Shown here: piece after piece, positions 1-6,634 of the stretch
How the letters are laid out: every line of letters starts with the position of its first letter
How positions within the stretch are numbered: position 1 is the stretch's first letter
DNA from: DASYAN01 sp036501345
Lineage (GTDB): Bacteria > Chloroflexota > Ktedonobacteria > Ktedonobacterales > Ktedonobacteraceae
Length of the DNA stretch: 13,916 bases
Assembly: GCA_036501345.1 (NCBI GenBank)
Contig: DASYAN010000033.1
Location: 1-13,916 of the forward strand
Direction: 5' to 3'
Made by a program: the position numbers and the translations under genes
Notes under the pieces: model-generated
What the model saw: the letters and a program-made list of their open reading frames with translations, nothing else
What the model was told of the DNA's origin: nothing
The model's database searches: none

Positions 1-374
1 ATACTTGTGGAGTTGGTCGCAACTATCTGGTGATTGATCAGCGCGGAGGGGTTGCCAAATGTCAGGCGGATATCAAACAAACCGTCACGACTATCGATAG
101 GGATGATCCCTTACAGGTAATCAGAGATGACCTGAAGGGCATCCAGTCCCTCTCAGTTGATGAGAAGGAAGGCTGTCGAACATGCGAGTGGCGCTATTGG
201 TGCACAGGAGGTTGCCCACTGTTGACTTATCGGGCCACAGGAAGATATGATGTCAAATCTCCTAATTGCAACATTTATAAAGCGCTTTTCCCCGAAGTGC
301 TTCGCTTGGAAGCTCTGCGTCTGCTACAATATGAATCTCCTGTCTCTCTGGAATATGCCATAGAAAATCTATGA
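1..374 (+). CDS. Radical SAM/SPASM enzyme, C-terminal end (5' partial)
   Basis: The reading frame is open from the window edge (codons phased from base 3) to a TGA at 372-374, so only the last ~124 residues are present and the radical SAM core (CxxxCxxC) lies outside. The cysteine pattern is that of a SPASM domain, which binds auxiliary 4Fe-4S clusters: C-x12-G-x4-C at the very start (TCGVGRNYLVIDQ...GGVAKC), then C-x2-C-x5-C-x3-C (GCRTCEWRYWCTGGC) and a final Cys in SPNCNIY. SPASM enzymes modify ribosomal peptides or protein side chains, or mature quinone cofactors, by radical chemistry in the cytoplasm. The substrate cannot be told from this piece, and no precursor peptide is visible inside the window. 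The gene converges on the FAD oxidoreductase and ends just before a perfect hairpin. Family assignment is strong; function is unspecified. Confidence 0.88.
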   Translation, partial: TCGVGRNYLVIDQRGGVAKCQADIKQTVTTIDRDDPLQVIRDDLKGIQSLSVDEKEGCRTCEWRYWCTGGCPLLTYRATGRYDVKSPNCNIYKALFPEVLRLEALRLLQYESPVSLEYAIENL

Positions 375-399
375 GCAATCTCCTGACACTTCATAAAGT

Positions 400-436
400 C
401 TAGTGCTCATATACCTCAGATGTATATGAGCACTAG
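400..436. terminator. Perfect 15-bp hairpin between convergent genes
   Basis: The arms ctagtgctcatatac (400-414) and gtatatgagcactag (422-436) are perfectly complementary around a 7-nt loop. The hairpin sits 26 bp after the radical SAM stop, and its right arm contains the oxidoreductase stop codon (433-435, minus strand). The position between convergent genes suggests a bidirectional transcription stop. However, neither side has a clear T-run, so it may instead act as an RNA 3'-end stabiliser or a protein-binding palindrome. The structure is certain; the role is inferred. Confidence 0.6.
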
Positions 437-1692
437 CTAAGTTGCTTGACAAGCTTGTTCGCCAGGGCAAGTGAGTAGTTTTGTCCGCGATCGTGTGGAT
501 AGATCTGGAACATGTTAGCAACCCAGAGCCCTTCCAGGGGTGTCTCCAGTGGGGGAATATGTTGGCGATAGTCTGTCGTGACGATTGGCTGGGCAAATGG
601 TGCTTTGAATAGCCAGCTTTCTTGTATCCATGCCGGGTCAAAGGAGGAGACAATGCGCTTGAGGTGTGGGACAAACTCGGCGATGATCTCTGCTTTGCTC
701 ATCTTGAAGAGTGGATCATCCATAGAACGGTAATTTCCGAGGTAGATGAGGTGCCGCCCATCATATTCGCTAGGCGCTCGAAAATTGGTATGTTCAAATA
801 GACCAACAAAGGGATAGTCACGGTCGCAGATGTTGATCCAATAGCTATCTGTGAGCTGGCGATCAAGAGAGAGGATGAGACAATGGGCTCCATAGGCTTG
901 ACCCCAATCATATTGTGCACGATACTCATCAGGCAACGCTGGAATTAGTCGACAGGTCAGTCGTGTGGGCAATGTTGATATGATGCGATCAAACGTCCAA
1001 CTGCCCTGGCTAGTTGTAACCTGCCAATCATTCTCTACTTGCTCTATTTGCTCTACACGAGTACCTAGTAGCACTTTGCCCCTGAGCTGGGTGATATGCT
1101 CTACAAGGCGCTCGTAGAAAAGCTGGAAGCCACCACGCAAGTATCCAAGCTCGGTCGTGCGATCATGAATACGTGCCCAGAACCAGGGTAGCGCGATCTG
1201 ATCGTATAACTCGCCGAACTTACCTTGGAAGACGGACTCAAAAACCATTTCGTATGGGCGCTTACCCATCCATTTGCGCAGCCAAGCATGGGCGGTTTTG
1301 TCCTCTAGCCACGCAGGATTGGTCACCTTGAGATATGCCAGGACAGCCCCAACACGCAGCCGTTCGTCCAGACGCCAGGGTTTGAAACGCAGAAGTGATA
1401 ATGGCGAGTCGAGCTGGTGGATCTGACCTTCGATAAGACTTACCGTGCGTGGTCGTAACCATTCCAGACGATCTCCCAGGCCGAGTTCTTCAATGACCCC
1501 GATAGCTGTTTTATCTGAACGGAAGAGGTGATGGTAGTACTTTTCTAGCCAGGCATCCCCGATACGAAAGCCTGCAGCCAATCCGCCAGCAATATTCTCT
1601 TGCTCGAAAACCATCACTGTCTGACCCGCGTGGGCAAGTCGGTAAGCTGCCATCAGTCCCAGGGCACCGCCACCAAGTACTCCGTATTTCAT
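433..1692 (-). CDS. FAD-dependent oxidoreductase (protoporphyrinogen oxidase/amine oxidase-type, COG1232-like)
   Basis: The 419-residue protein begins with an N-terminal Rossmann dinucleotide-binding fold: MKYGVLGGGALGLMAAYRL at residues 1-19 carries the GxGxxG-type loop (G7-G12). It is followed by the acidic end of strand beta-2 (VFEQ) and an AGGLAAGF segment typical of flavin amine oxidase and protoporphyrinogen-oxidase-like enzymes. The C-terminus has the usual second FAD-contacting region (EGLWVANMFQIYPHDRGQNYSLALANKLV). I chose the ATG at 1692, preceded by a purine-rich gagaagaaaag, over an in-frame GTG at 1713 that would add seven residues before the fold. Substrate is unknown. Relatives occur with glycan, lipid or pigment genes, but the neighbours here do not settle this. 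It lies 128 bp downstream of the small membrane protein gene on the same strand, so co-transcription is possible. Confidence 0.85.
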   Translation of the reverse strand: MKYGVLGGGALGLMAAYRLAHAGQTVMVFEQENIAGGLAAGFRIGDAWLEKYYHHLFRSDKTAIGVIEELGLGDRLEWLRPRTVSLIEGQIHQLDSPLSLLRFKPWRLDERLRVGAVLAYLKVTNPAWLEDKTAHAWLRKWMGKRPYEMVFESVFQGKFGELYDQIALPWFWARIHDRTTELGYLRGGFQLFYERLVEHITQLRGKVLLGTRVEQIEQVENDWQVTTSQGSWTFDRIISTLPTRLTCRLIPALPDEYRAQYDWGQAYGAHCLILSLDRQLTDSYWINICDRDYPFVGLFEHTNFRAPSEYDGRHLIYLGNYRSMDDPLFKMSKAEIIAEFVPHLKRIVSSFDPAWIQESWLFKAPFAQPIVTTDYRQHIPPLETPLEGLWVANMFQIYPHDRGQNYSLALANKLVKQLS

Positions 1693-1820
1693 GCTCTTTT
1701 CTTCTCTCGTCACTTCTCTTTTATTTTTGATGCTTCATCTTATTGCTTTGGAAGGCCATTTTGGCACGATTGCACATTGGTATTTATTCTAGCATAGCAG
1801 GTTCATGAACTCAAAGTTGT

Positions 1821-2072
1821 CTAGTTCTTTAGAGTACTGCGGACAATCTCACCTCGTTGTGTGCGAAGTTTGAACCATCGCCGAAAGGCGACGATGGTCC
1901 ACACGCCTTCGACGACTCCAAAAGGCCAAGTGCCTGCAAGCCATCCATAGAGAGAGGATGCTGCACATGCCAAGGTGAAGACGAGTACCCACCAGGAAGA
2001 ACGGTGTTCAAATGCATAGGATAGCAACATGACAGTGACTGCACATGCTCCAAAAAGCGTGAGATTATTCAT
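1821..2072 (-). CDS. Small two-helix membrane protein of unknown function
   Basis: This 83-residue protein has two hydrophobic segments, roughly residues 4-20 and 27-46. They are followed by the motif GTWPFGVVEGVWTIVAFRRW (47-66) and a basic tail (KLRTQRGEIVRSTLKN), which predicts a cytoplasmic C-terminus. From memory the G-x-WPFG-x-VE-x-VW-x-x-VA-x-x-RW pattern recurs in small uncharacterised proteins of Actinobacteria and Chloroflexota, so this looks like a real conserved gene rather than a chance ORF. I cannot name a function. The ATG start has only a weak upstream Shine-Dalgarno. It precedes the FAD oxidoreductase on the same strand. Confidence 0.65.
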   Translation of the reverse strand: MNNLTLFGACAVTVMLLSYAFEHRSSWWVLVFTLACAASSLYGWLAGTWPFGVVEGVWTIVAFRRWFKLRTQRGEIVRSTLKN

Positions 2073-2405
2073 GTCGCCAGTGTATCACATGGTAGCCTTA
2101 CTATGCAGTATTTACAGATAGTATTTGTCCCATCTGCTCTATACTCATTTCTCTCTCTCAAAAAAAGTTGCAAGCAGTGGGAAAATTGGGGATTTGTATC
2201 TTCACCAGCTTTGCGTTCCCTGTTCTATATGATATACTAAACCCGTTGTCCCAGCAATGCTTACAGGAAACAAGCTAGAAAACCTTGTACTATACGCCAG
2301 TACAGGGATAACTTGCAAACCCTCATCTAGGCTTCATCTCCCGGTGATGAGTGGTAAACTAGTACTTGATACCGTTACTTTAGCAAGCAATACAGGACCG
2401 GACCA
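2073..2405. other. Intergenic/leader region between divergent genes
   Basis: These 333 bp contain no convincing gene. The left half is A/T-rich and should hold the promoter of the small membrane protein on the minus strand, though I could not place it. The right half starts with the promoter at 2211-2238 and then forms a leader of about 160 nt ahead of the kinase-like gene. A 9-bp stem with one G-U pair lies at 2283-2291/2299-2307 (ccttgtact/agtacaggg, 7-nt loop). I could not match the leader to a known riboswitch class. Confidence 0.4.
2211..2238 (+). promoter_or_regulatory. Sigma-70-like promoter for the kinase-like gene
   Basis: TTGCGT (2211-2216) and TATACT (2233-2238) are separated by 16 bp, close to consensus. 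Transcription would begin near 2245 and give a leader of about 160 nt before the start codon. This is a pattern match only. Confidence 0.45.
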
Positions 2406-3611
2406 TTGCATAATCTTGAAAGGCTTCCAGTGGATATAGGCCGGATCATTCATAGACGCTATCTCCTGCAACGTCTGATCCAGCAGGGGGCTGTTTGCGC
2501 TGTCTATCAGGCCTTTGACCAGATGTTGCAGCGTCCCGTTGCGATCAAGGTAGCCCCAGCTGAACACATACCTGCATATCGAGCGGCGCTCCGATCTACT
2601 GCGCAATTTACTCACCCCAATATTATCGGCATCTATGATTTGATCGTCGAGCCTGATGCTTTATATATTGTCCAAGAATACGTAGACGGTGCTGATTTTA
2701 AGGCATTGCTGCAAACTCAGTTGACCCCTCACCAGATAGCCGATATAGGAGCACAGATTTGCCAAGCCTTAGTCTATGCCGGAACTCCTTCTCGGAAAGT
2801 GTGTCATGGGGATTTAACTCCTTCTGCAATTTTACGCAATCGCGATGGGCTTGTCCACGTAAATAATTTTGCTCTGCCAAGCGATATGCCCTATTTTAGT
2901 GCCTGGAGTGTCGTGGGTGGTGGTGATTCCGCACTCTCCGACCCCAATTTGCCCTGGGGGCAGATGAGTGATGGACGCAAGGAAGATGATACGCGGGCCG
3001 TTGGTCTGCTACTCTATCAACTGCTGGCTGGACGTAGTGGGGAAGCTGTCTCTGTCGAACCTCCTGCCGACGGGCGATTGCGCTTCATGCGCAACGCGCC
3101 AGCAGAATTATGCGAACTGACCGCTCGTGCCATGGTGCGGATGCATCCCCAGCATATCAAGACACCCGAAGTGCTCCACGCAGAACTGAAAGCCCTTGTA
3201 GAAGTCCTTGAGCCTGCTTCTACTCCTGTTGTCGTTCCCGAGTCTGTCTATCCTGCAGAAGATATCGCCAGGGCCAAACCACATACGCCAATACCCTCAA
3301 GCGGCCTGCTTTCACCGCTGCCTTCTGCACCTCCAATGCCCATGTACGAAAATGCAGAGGAATTTGGGCTGCGTAAAGCGGCAGCAGGTCACATGATAGC
3401 AACAGAGGCTGTGCCTCCATCTTCACCTTCTGCTGCCAACGTGCCTACAAAATTGGCGGCGGCACGTCAGGCCGCCTATGCAAACTTGCCCAATGCCAAT
3501 CAGCAGCCACCGCGCCATATAAACATTCCAGTACTTTTGGTAATCGGTTTTGTACTGTTTGCTTTATTTTTCGGACTTGGCTGGATGCTAGCCCATGTAA
3601 TTTTCTCCTGA
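2406..3611 (+). CDS. Membrane-anchored protein-kinase-fold protein, probable pseudokinase
   Basis: The protein has 401 residues. Residues ~14-275 resemble a Hanks-type Ser/Thr kinase: YLLQRLIQQGAVCAVYQAFD (beta-1/2), VAIKVA with the ATP-contacting Lys48, HPNIIGIYDLIVE, a hinge (YIVQEYVDG), the catalytic-loop HGDL (134-137) and a DDTRAVGLLLYQLLAG helix. Several active-site residues are altered. The glycine-rich loop keeps one Gly. The catalytic-loop Asn after HGDLTP is replaced by Ala141. The Mg-binding DFG is replaced by NFA (154-156). Residues ~276-370 form a Pro/Ala-rich linker and 372-401 a single C-terminal membrane span, so the kinase fold should face the cytoplasm. Start is uncertain: TTG 2406 follows agga at 8 nt, and GTG 2430 follows gaaagg at 6 nt. 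I kept the longer form. A scaffold or regulatory role is inferred. Confidence 0.8.
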   Translation: MHNLERLPVDIGRIIHRRYLLQRLIQQGAVCAVYQAFDQMLQRPVAIKVAPAEHIPAYRAALRSTAQFTHPNIIGIYDLIVEPDALYIVQEYVDGADFKALLQTQLTPHQIADIGAQICQALVYAGTPSRKVCHGDLTPSAILRNRDGLVHVNNFALPSDMPYFSAWSVVGGGDSALSDPNLPWGQMSDGRKEDDTRAVGLLLYQLLAGRSGEAVSVEPPADGRLRFMRNAPAELCELTARAMVRMHPQHIKTPEVLHAELKALVEVLEPASTPVVVPESVYPAEDIARAKPHTPIPSSGLLSPLPSAPPMPMYENAEEFGLRKAAAGHMIATEAVPPSSPSAANVPTKLAAARQAAYANLPNANQQPPRHINIPVLLVIGFVLFALFFGLGWMLAHVIFS

Positions 3612-3688
3612 GACCTTATAATGACCCTGAACGGCAAACTTTGCTCGAGACAAACCATGCTCATTATGGCTCAATCAAGGTCTGTTTT
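3611..3688 (+). terminator. Possible hairpin terminator downstream of the kinase-like gene
   Basis: Outer arms agacctt (3611-3617) and aaggtct (3677-3683), with inner arms ataatga (3618-3624) and tcattat (3661-3667), can pair around a long loop, and gtttttc follows. The loop is long and the arms are interrupted by an unpaired stretch, so termination is only possible. The MazG-like gene begins its stop codon at 3693 from the other side. Confidence 0.3.
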
Positions 3689-3692
3689 TCGT

Positions 3693-4061
3693 TCAAGATA
3701 ATGACTCGGTAGTGACCTCACCTAATGCTTCAGTCGTAGTCTCATCCGAGTTCCACCGCTGGGCATCGCGTTGACGATACTTGGTCATAACCTGATTAAA
3801 TGCTGCATCTAGATCAACACCGGTAGAGTTTGCCAGAGCAGCTAGAATATAGAGAATGTCTCCCAATTCAGCAGCAATATCGCTATCTCCCTCGCTGGCT
3901 TTTTTCGGTTTTTCTCCATAGCTATGATTGATCTCACGAGCCAGTTCGCCTACTTCTTCTGTAAGGCGAGCCAGGCTGGAGAGGGGAGCCCAGTAATGGC
4001 AGTGCCATTCTTCTTTGATCAAATGATCAATTTCTTGCTGTATCTCTTGTAACGTTCTCAA
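3693..4061 (-). CDS. MazG-like nucleotide pyrophosphohydrolase
   Basis: This 122-residue all-helical protein carries the MazG metal-binding pattern: EEVGE at residues 35-39 and ELGD at 65-68, matching ExxE...ExxD with the usual spacing. Single-domain MazG-like proteins hydrolyse (d)NTPs to the monophosphate and pyrophosphate, and are assigned to house-cleaning of abnormal nucleotides or to (p)ppGpp control; which applies here is not visible. The start is a TTG at 4061 with ggaagga upstream at about 9 nt; no ATG gives the full N-terminal helix (MRTLQEIQQEIDHLIKEE). The C-terminal tail (DETTTEALGEVTTESLS) is low-complexity. It converges on the kinase-like gene and is divergent from the truncated ORF at 4279, with which it shares a promoter region. 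Confidence 0.85.
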   Translation of the reverse strand: MRTLQEIQQEIDHLIKEEWHCHYWAPLSSLARLTEEVGELAREINHSYGEKPKKASEGDSDIAAELGDILYILAALANSTGVDLDAAFNQVMTKYRQRDAQRWNSDETTTEALGEVTTESLS

Positions 4062-4159
4062 TTGTGCTATTCCTTCCAGACATTTCTATTCTGCCTATCT
4101 TTTGCTAATCTGCCCATTAGGCTCTGCGTCAGAGCAACCTGTTTCTGCAAACTAGTGTA

Positions 4160-4188
4160 AGCATACACAAGAGAAGGACTTTTTGCAA
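4160..4188 (-). promoter_or_regulatory. Candidate promoter for the MazG-like gene
   Basis: On the minus strand TTGCAA (4183-4188) and TATGCT (4160-4165) are separated by 17 bp. This lies about 100 bp upstream of the TTG start. It is a pattern match with no experimental support. Confidence 0.4.
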
Positions 4189-4193
4189 TAAGA

Positions 4194-4199
4194 TATAAT
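4194..4199 (+). promoter_or_regulatory. Consensus -10 box (TATAAT) for the truncated ORF
   Basis: A perfect TATAAT on the plus strand, facing the ORF at 4279. No good -35 is seen 16-18 bp upstream (gagaag region), so strength is uncertain. It is divergent from the MazG promoter, which lies only a few bases away. Confidence 0.35.
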
Positions 4200-4278
4200 G
4201 GACAACTTGGTGCCAACCTTAATAATAACAGGATGTCAGCCTAGTTGACCACTTGATGATTTAGGAAGGGAAACTCCT

Positions 4279-4347
4279 ATGAAACCTTTTCTTCATCAAC
4301 TCGACAAGATCTACGATGATCTCATCTCTATCTGTGAGTGGGGATAG
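4279..4347 (+). pseudogene. Short promoter-driven ORF, probable 5' end of a truncated gene
   Basis: The ATG at 4279 has a good Shine-Dalgarno (aggaaggg, 8 nt away) and a TATAAT box about 80 bp upstream. It encodes 22 residues (MKPFLHQLDKIYDDLISICE, then W, G) before TAG at 4345-4347. The peptide is helical and amphipathic and reads like a genuine N-terminus. Coding character then ends abruptly at a CRISPR-repeat-like sequence, and a decayed IS follows at 4538. The simplest reading is a gene that lost its 3' part in a rearrangement; a real micro-protein is the alternative. A 5-bp stem (tagga/tccta, 4262-4266/4275-4279) could mask the Shine-Dalgarno. I do not recognise the family. Confidence 0.4.
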
Positions 4348-4537
4348 AGGATGGGGTCCAGTTGGAATTGAAACATCATTGCCGACCAGCAAAACACATT
4401 CTTCCAAAACGGCCCTATCGCGGCAGGAAGCGGGCTCACGCTTCCTCTGCTCCCTGAAACCCAGAAAACTTGTTGAGGTTATTTTCAGCCAGAAGATTTC
4501 AAGCCTTTTCTATCGTATCAATAAAGATTTTGATGTG
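4348..4537. other. Non-coding stretch with a short hairpin between truncated ORF and IS remnant
   Basis: No convincing coding frame is seen. The stretch includes the 3' part of the CRISPR-repeat-like sequence (to 4371) and a perfect 8-bp hairpin, aggaagcg (4425-4432) / cgcttcct (4439-4446), with a 6-nt loop (ggctca). The hairpin may belong to a dispersed repeat family, but only one copy is present in this window. Confidence 0.4.
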
Positions 4538-4550
4538 GGGTGGTCTCCCT
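4538..4550 (+). repeat. Left terminal inverted repeat of the IS1-like element
   Basis: GGGTGGTCTCCCT is perfectly inverted at 5458-5470. The transposase stop codon (4552-4554) lies immediately inside this end. Confidence 0.8.
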
Positions 4551-4551
4551 G

Positions 4552-5468
4552 TTAAGTGTTGGCACGAAGAGGGACAAGCACAACAGTCAAAAGCTCCTGA
4601 ACGGTCCAAAGATGATCAGTCAAGCCATCAGCCATCGCAGGTGATCGTTGTTGCCAACGAGCCTGTTTCGAGGGATATGGTAACTCCACCCGTAATGTTC
4701 TGACAGAACGAGTAAAATTACAAATGGCAGCTTTAAGAGCACTAGCAGCTTTAAGCAAACGAAGCTCTTTTGCGAACGAAAGCGTTTTGCGAACCAGCCT
4801 CCCATTCATGGTTCGTGAGGTCAAATGAGTTCTTTCCACATAGGATGTATGACATTCTAATTTAGCTTTTACTTCTTTTGGATCTCCATAGACAATTTTG
4901 ATGCGTACGCTTTCTAACTTTCCTCCCTTTCGTTTCTTAATCACTTGGAGAGATTGCCAATTTTTTCCAGGTTTTGGCAGTTTTGGTGGTGCTCCGCGAT
5001 CTCCATACTCTGGTATCTTTCCCCACGTTGCTAACATTGCTTCTGGATATGCTCCTTTTTCATCACTTGACAGAGCAGGCGGATTTTCATCTGGCGCATG
5101 CATTTTTACTTGTTCCATCAGCTCTGGCGCGATTTCTTCTTCCGATTTCCCTATTGCTCTTCCAATCCTCAGACGACTGTCCATGTCGATGGCTTTTCCA
5201 CTCCAAAAAGTTCCTCTTGCAGTTTCTTCAGGCTTCCCCCCTTTTCACCCTTATGCCAGACATACGTCCAGAGGGCGTCAAGCTAGACACGACTTAGCTT
5301 TTTCTTTCTAATAATATGCTCAAATTGCTTTATATGATCAGCAGCTTTTTCTAGCCACTTCGCTAGTGTTCCTTCTTTTATCCCTTTAATTCGATGAATA
5401 GCAGCTAAACTATTACGATCTCCTATCTGCGATCGGCTTCTACCACCTGCAGTCAAGAGGGAGACCAC
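4552..5468 (-). pseudogene. IS1-family transposase, broken by an in-frame stop and a frameshift
   Basis: Read on the minus strand, the N-terminal part (5468 to 5283) gives a helix-turn-helix-like segment (LAAIHRIKGIKEGTLAKWL) and ends at TAG 5283-5285. Past the stop the same frame continues LDALWTYVWHKGEK, the IS1 'W-x-x-V' region, then must shift by one base in a TTTTT run (5205-5209) to reach FWSGKAIDMDSRLRIGRAIG. The C-terminal part supplies the expected IS1 DDE residues: Asp in AIDMDSR, Asp in SSDEKGAY and Glu in SYVERTHLT, followed by RLVRKTLSFAKE, which resembles the IS1 InsB C-terminus. The InsA-type zinc finger expected at the N-terminus is absent, since the frame begins inside the terminal repeat, implying a deletion. 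Two lesions plus a missing N-terminus make it non-functional, unless the shift is programmed and the stop suppressed. Confidence 0.82.
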
Positions 5469-5470
5469 CC
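5458..5470 (-). repeat. Right terminal inverted repeat of the IS1-like element
   Basis: AGGGAGACCACCC is the exact reverse complement of 4538-4550. The transposase frame opens within it, with no space for the usual N-terminal zinc-finger segment. Confidence 0.8.
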
Positions 5471-5671
5471 TCTTTCCTTTTCTAAATCAACTTTCATGCA
5501 TACTCTTTGTTTGGATCTGTTTCTCCATCGCTACAATCTCGATCGGGCCATCCTCCGAATTTACAAGAAAGTACGTATCTAAGCTTCAGTAAGAAGAGCT
5601 CGTGTGACTGATTTCCTTTCTTTGTGTCAAATGATACGTAGAACCTCAGAAAAAGCCTCTGTCTTTCAGAC

Positions 5672-6418
5672 TTATTGCGCTAACACCATCAAGCGCCAGC
5701 CTCCAAAGAAACGCACTGCCAAGTCATGATGCACACAATAGAGCAGATTTCCTGGCAAGCGCTGTAATCCTCGCTTGGTCACACGTACCAGCTTCCTTGC
5801 CAGTTGCTGCGGTTTTGGACTCCATGGATTCATATCGAGTGGTGGTAAAGTATAGAACGTGTCGAGAATCTCGTATCCCGCTTCTCGCAGCATCTGCAGG
5901 GCAATATCTTTCGTGAAGAAGTGAAGATGACCGGTAGCATAGTGGAACTCTATCAATTGATTGCGGAGTACAGTCACAACCGAGATATCCAGAGGCAACT
6001 GAAAAATCTTGTACTGACTTTTGGGTTTGATCTCTCTGAGAACTTGAAAACAATTTTCAAAATGCTCAAGAGTATCAATGAGTAAAAGAACATCAAAATA
6101 GTTCGGCTGCGTCTCTGGCGCGGTCAAAAAATCTGCCAGATGGAAACGGAGGCATGTATTCTCGTGTTTCCTAGCGAGTTCGATCGCATGGGGAGCGATA
6201 TCATAACCCTCAAAGATACAAGTTTCAGGTAAATGTTGTTGTAAGAGGTAAAGGATTTCACCTGCCCCACAACCAATTTCACAGATCGTATGAGGGGTCA
6301 AACCATTTCTTTGCAGCGTCTGCAGAATACTCTGGGTCTTCCAAGGAGCAGCACTGGCATGCCAATCAGGATTGTTACGCAGATAGCTTCCGTCCTGATA
6401 GAATTTCTCTGTAATCAT
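5672..6418 (-). CDS. Class I SAM-dependent methyltransferase
   Basis: This 248-residue protein has SAM-binding motif I in TICEIGCGAGEILYLLQQ (about residues 44-61), an acidic residue after beta-2 (FEGYDIAPHAIELARK), motif II near FHLADFL and motif III/IV in YFDVLLLIDTLEHFEN. It therefore has the Rossmann-like methyltransferase core of the Methyltransf_23/Methyltransf_11 group. The C-terminal part (EIKPKSQYKIFQLPLDISVVTVLRN…) is of the type found in small-molecule or glycan O-methyltransferases. Substrate is unknown, and no pathway partner is intact nearby. The start is the ATG at 6416-6418 with only a weak purine stretch upstream. It is the one intact gene between the IS remnant and the block of gene remnants to its right. 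Confidence 0.85.
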   Translation of the reverse strand: MITEKFYQDGSYLRNNPDWHASAAPWKTQSILQTLQRNGLTPHTICEIGCGAGEILYLLQQHLPETCIFEGYDIAPHAIELARKHENTCLRFHLADFLTAPETQPNYFDVLLLIDTLEHFENCFQVLREIKPKSQYKIFQLPLDISVVTVLRNQLIEFHYATGHLHFFTKDIALQMLREAGYEILDTFYTLPPLDMNPWSPKPQQLARKLVRVTKRGLQRLPGNLLYCVHHDLAVRFFGGWRLMVLAQ

Positions 6419-6634
6419 CTGTTGTAATTCTCTGATCTTTCTTTTCTTAATTATACTCTACTATCTTGTCTACCAACTTCATAGCTTATCATATCGACTT
6501 GCGCCTACAGGTACACATCTCACATGGGGAATCCACTTGGTGGAATCGCCTCATCGGAGCGCATGCTCTCTCCGAATGCAATTCGCTATCAGGGTAAACT
6601 CCCAACTCTTTTCCATCTGCCCACTACAAACGCC

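Larger units (their letters stand above)
4538..5470 (-). mobile_element. Decayed IS1-family insertion sequence
   Basis: The element is about 933 bp, bounded by perfect 13-bp terminal inverted repeats GGGTGGTCTCCCT (4538-4550) and its complement (5458-5470); partial similarity continues a few bases further inwards. It encloses one minus-strand transposase reading frame broken by a stop and a frameshift. The flanks (…gatgtg and tctttc…) show no target-site duplication, consistent with an old insertion or a rearranged flank. Family assignment comes from the transposase, not from the ends. Confidence 0.8.

Noticed and set aside
2334..2615. 93-codon minus-strand ORF opposite the start of the kinase-like gene
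   Set aside because: It is antisense to well-supported kinase-fold coding sequence and has no family match.
4316..4703. Plus-strand ORFs of 79 and 77 codons over the IS left end
   Set aside because: They run across the CRISPR-like sequence, the IS terminal repeat and the antisense of the transposase, with no Shine-Dalgarno or family signal.
4898..5311. Plus-strand ORFs of 137, 107 and 62 codons
   Set aside because: They are antisense shadows of the IS1-like transposase, which has clear DDE motifs on the minus strand.
5496..5582. Short plus-strand frame (HTLCLDLFLHRYNLDRAILR...) right of the IS1-like element
   Set aside because: It could be the C-terminus of a gene interrupted by the IS, but it has only 28 codons, no ribosome-binding site, no recognised family and no demonstrable link to the truncated ORF at 4279.
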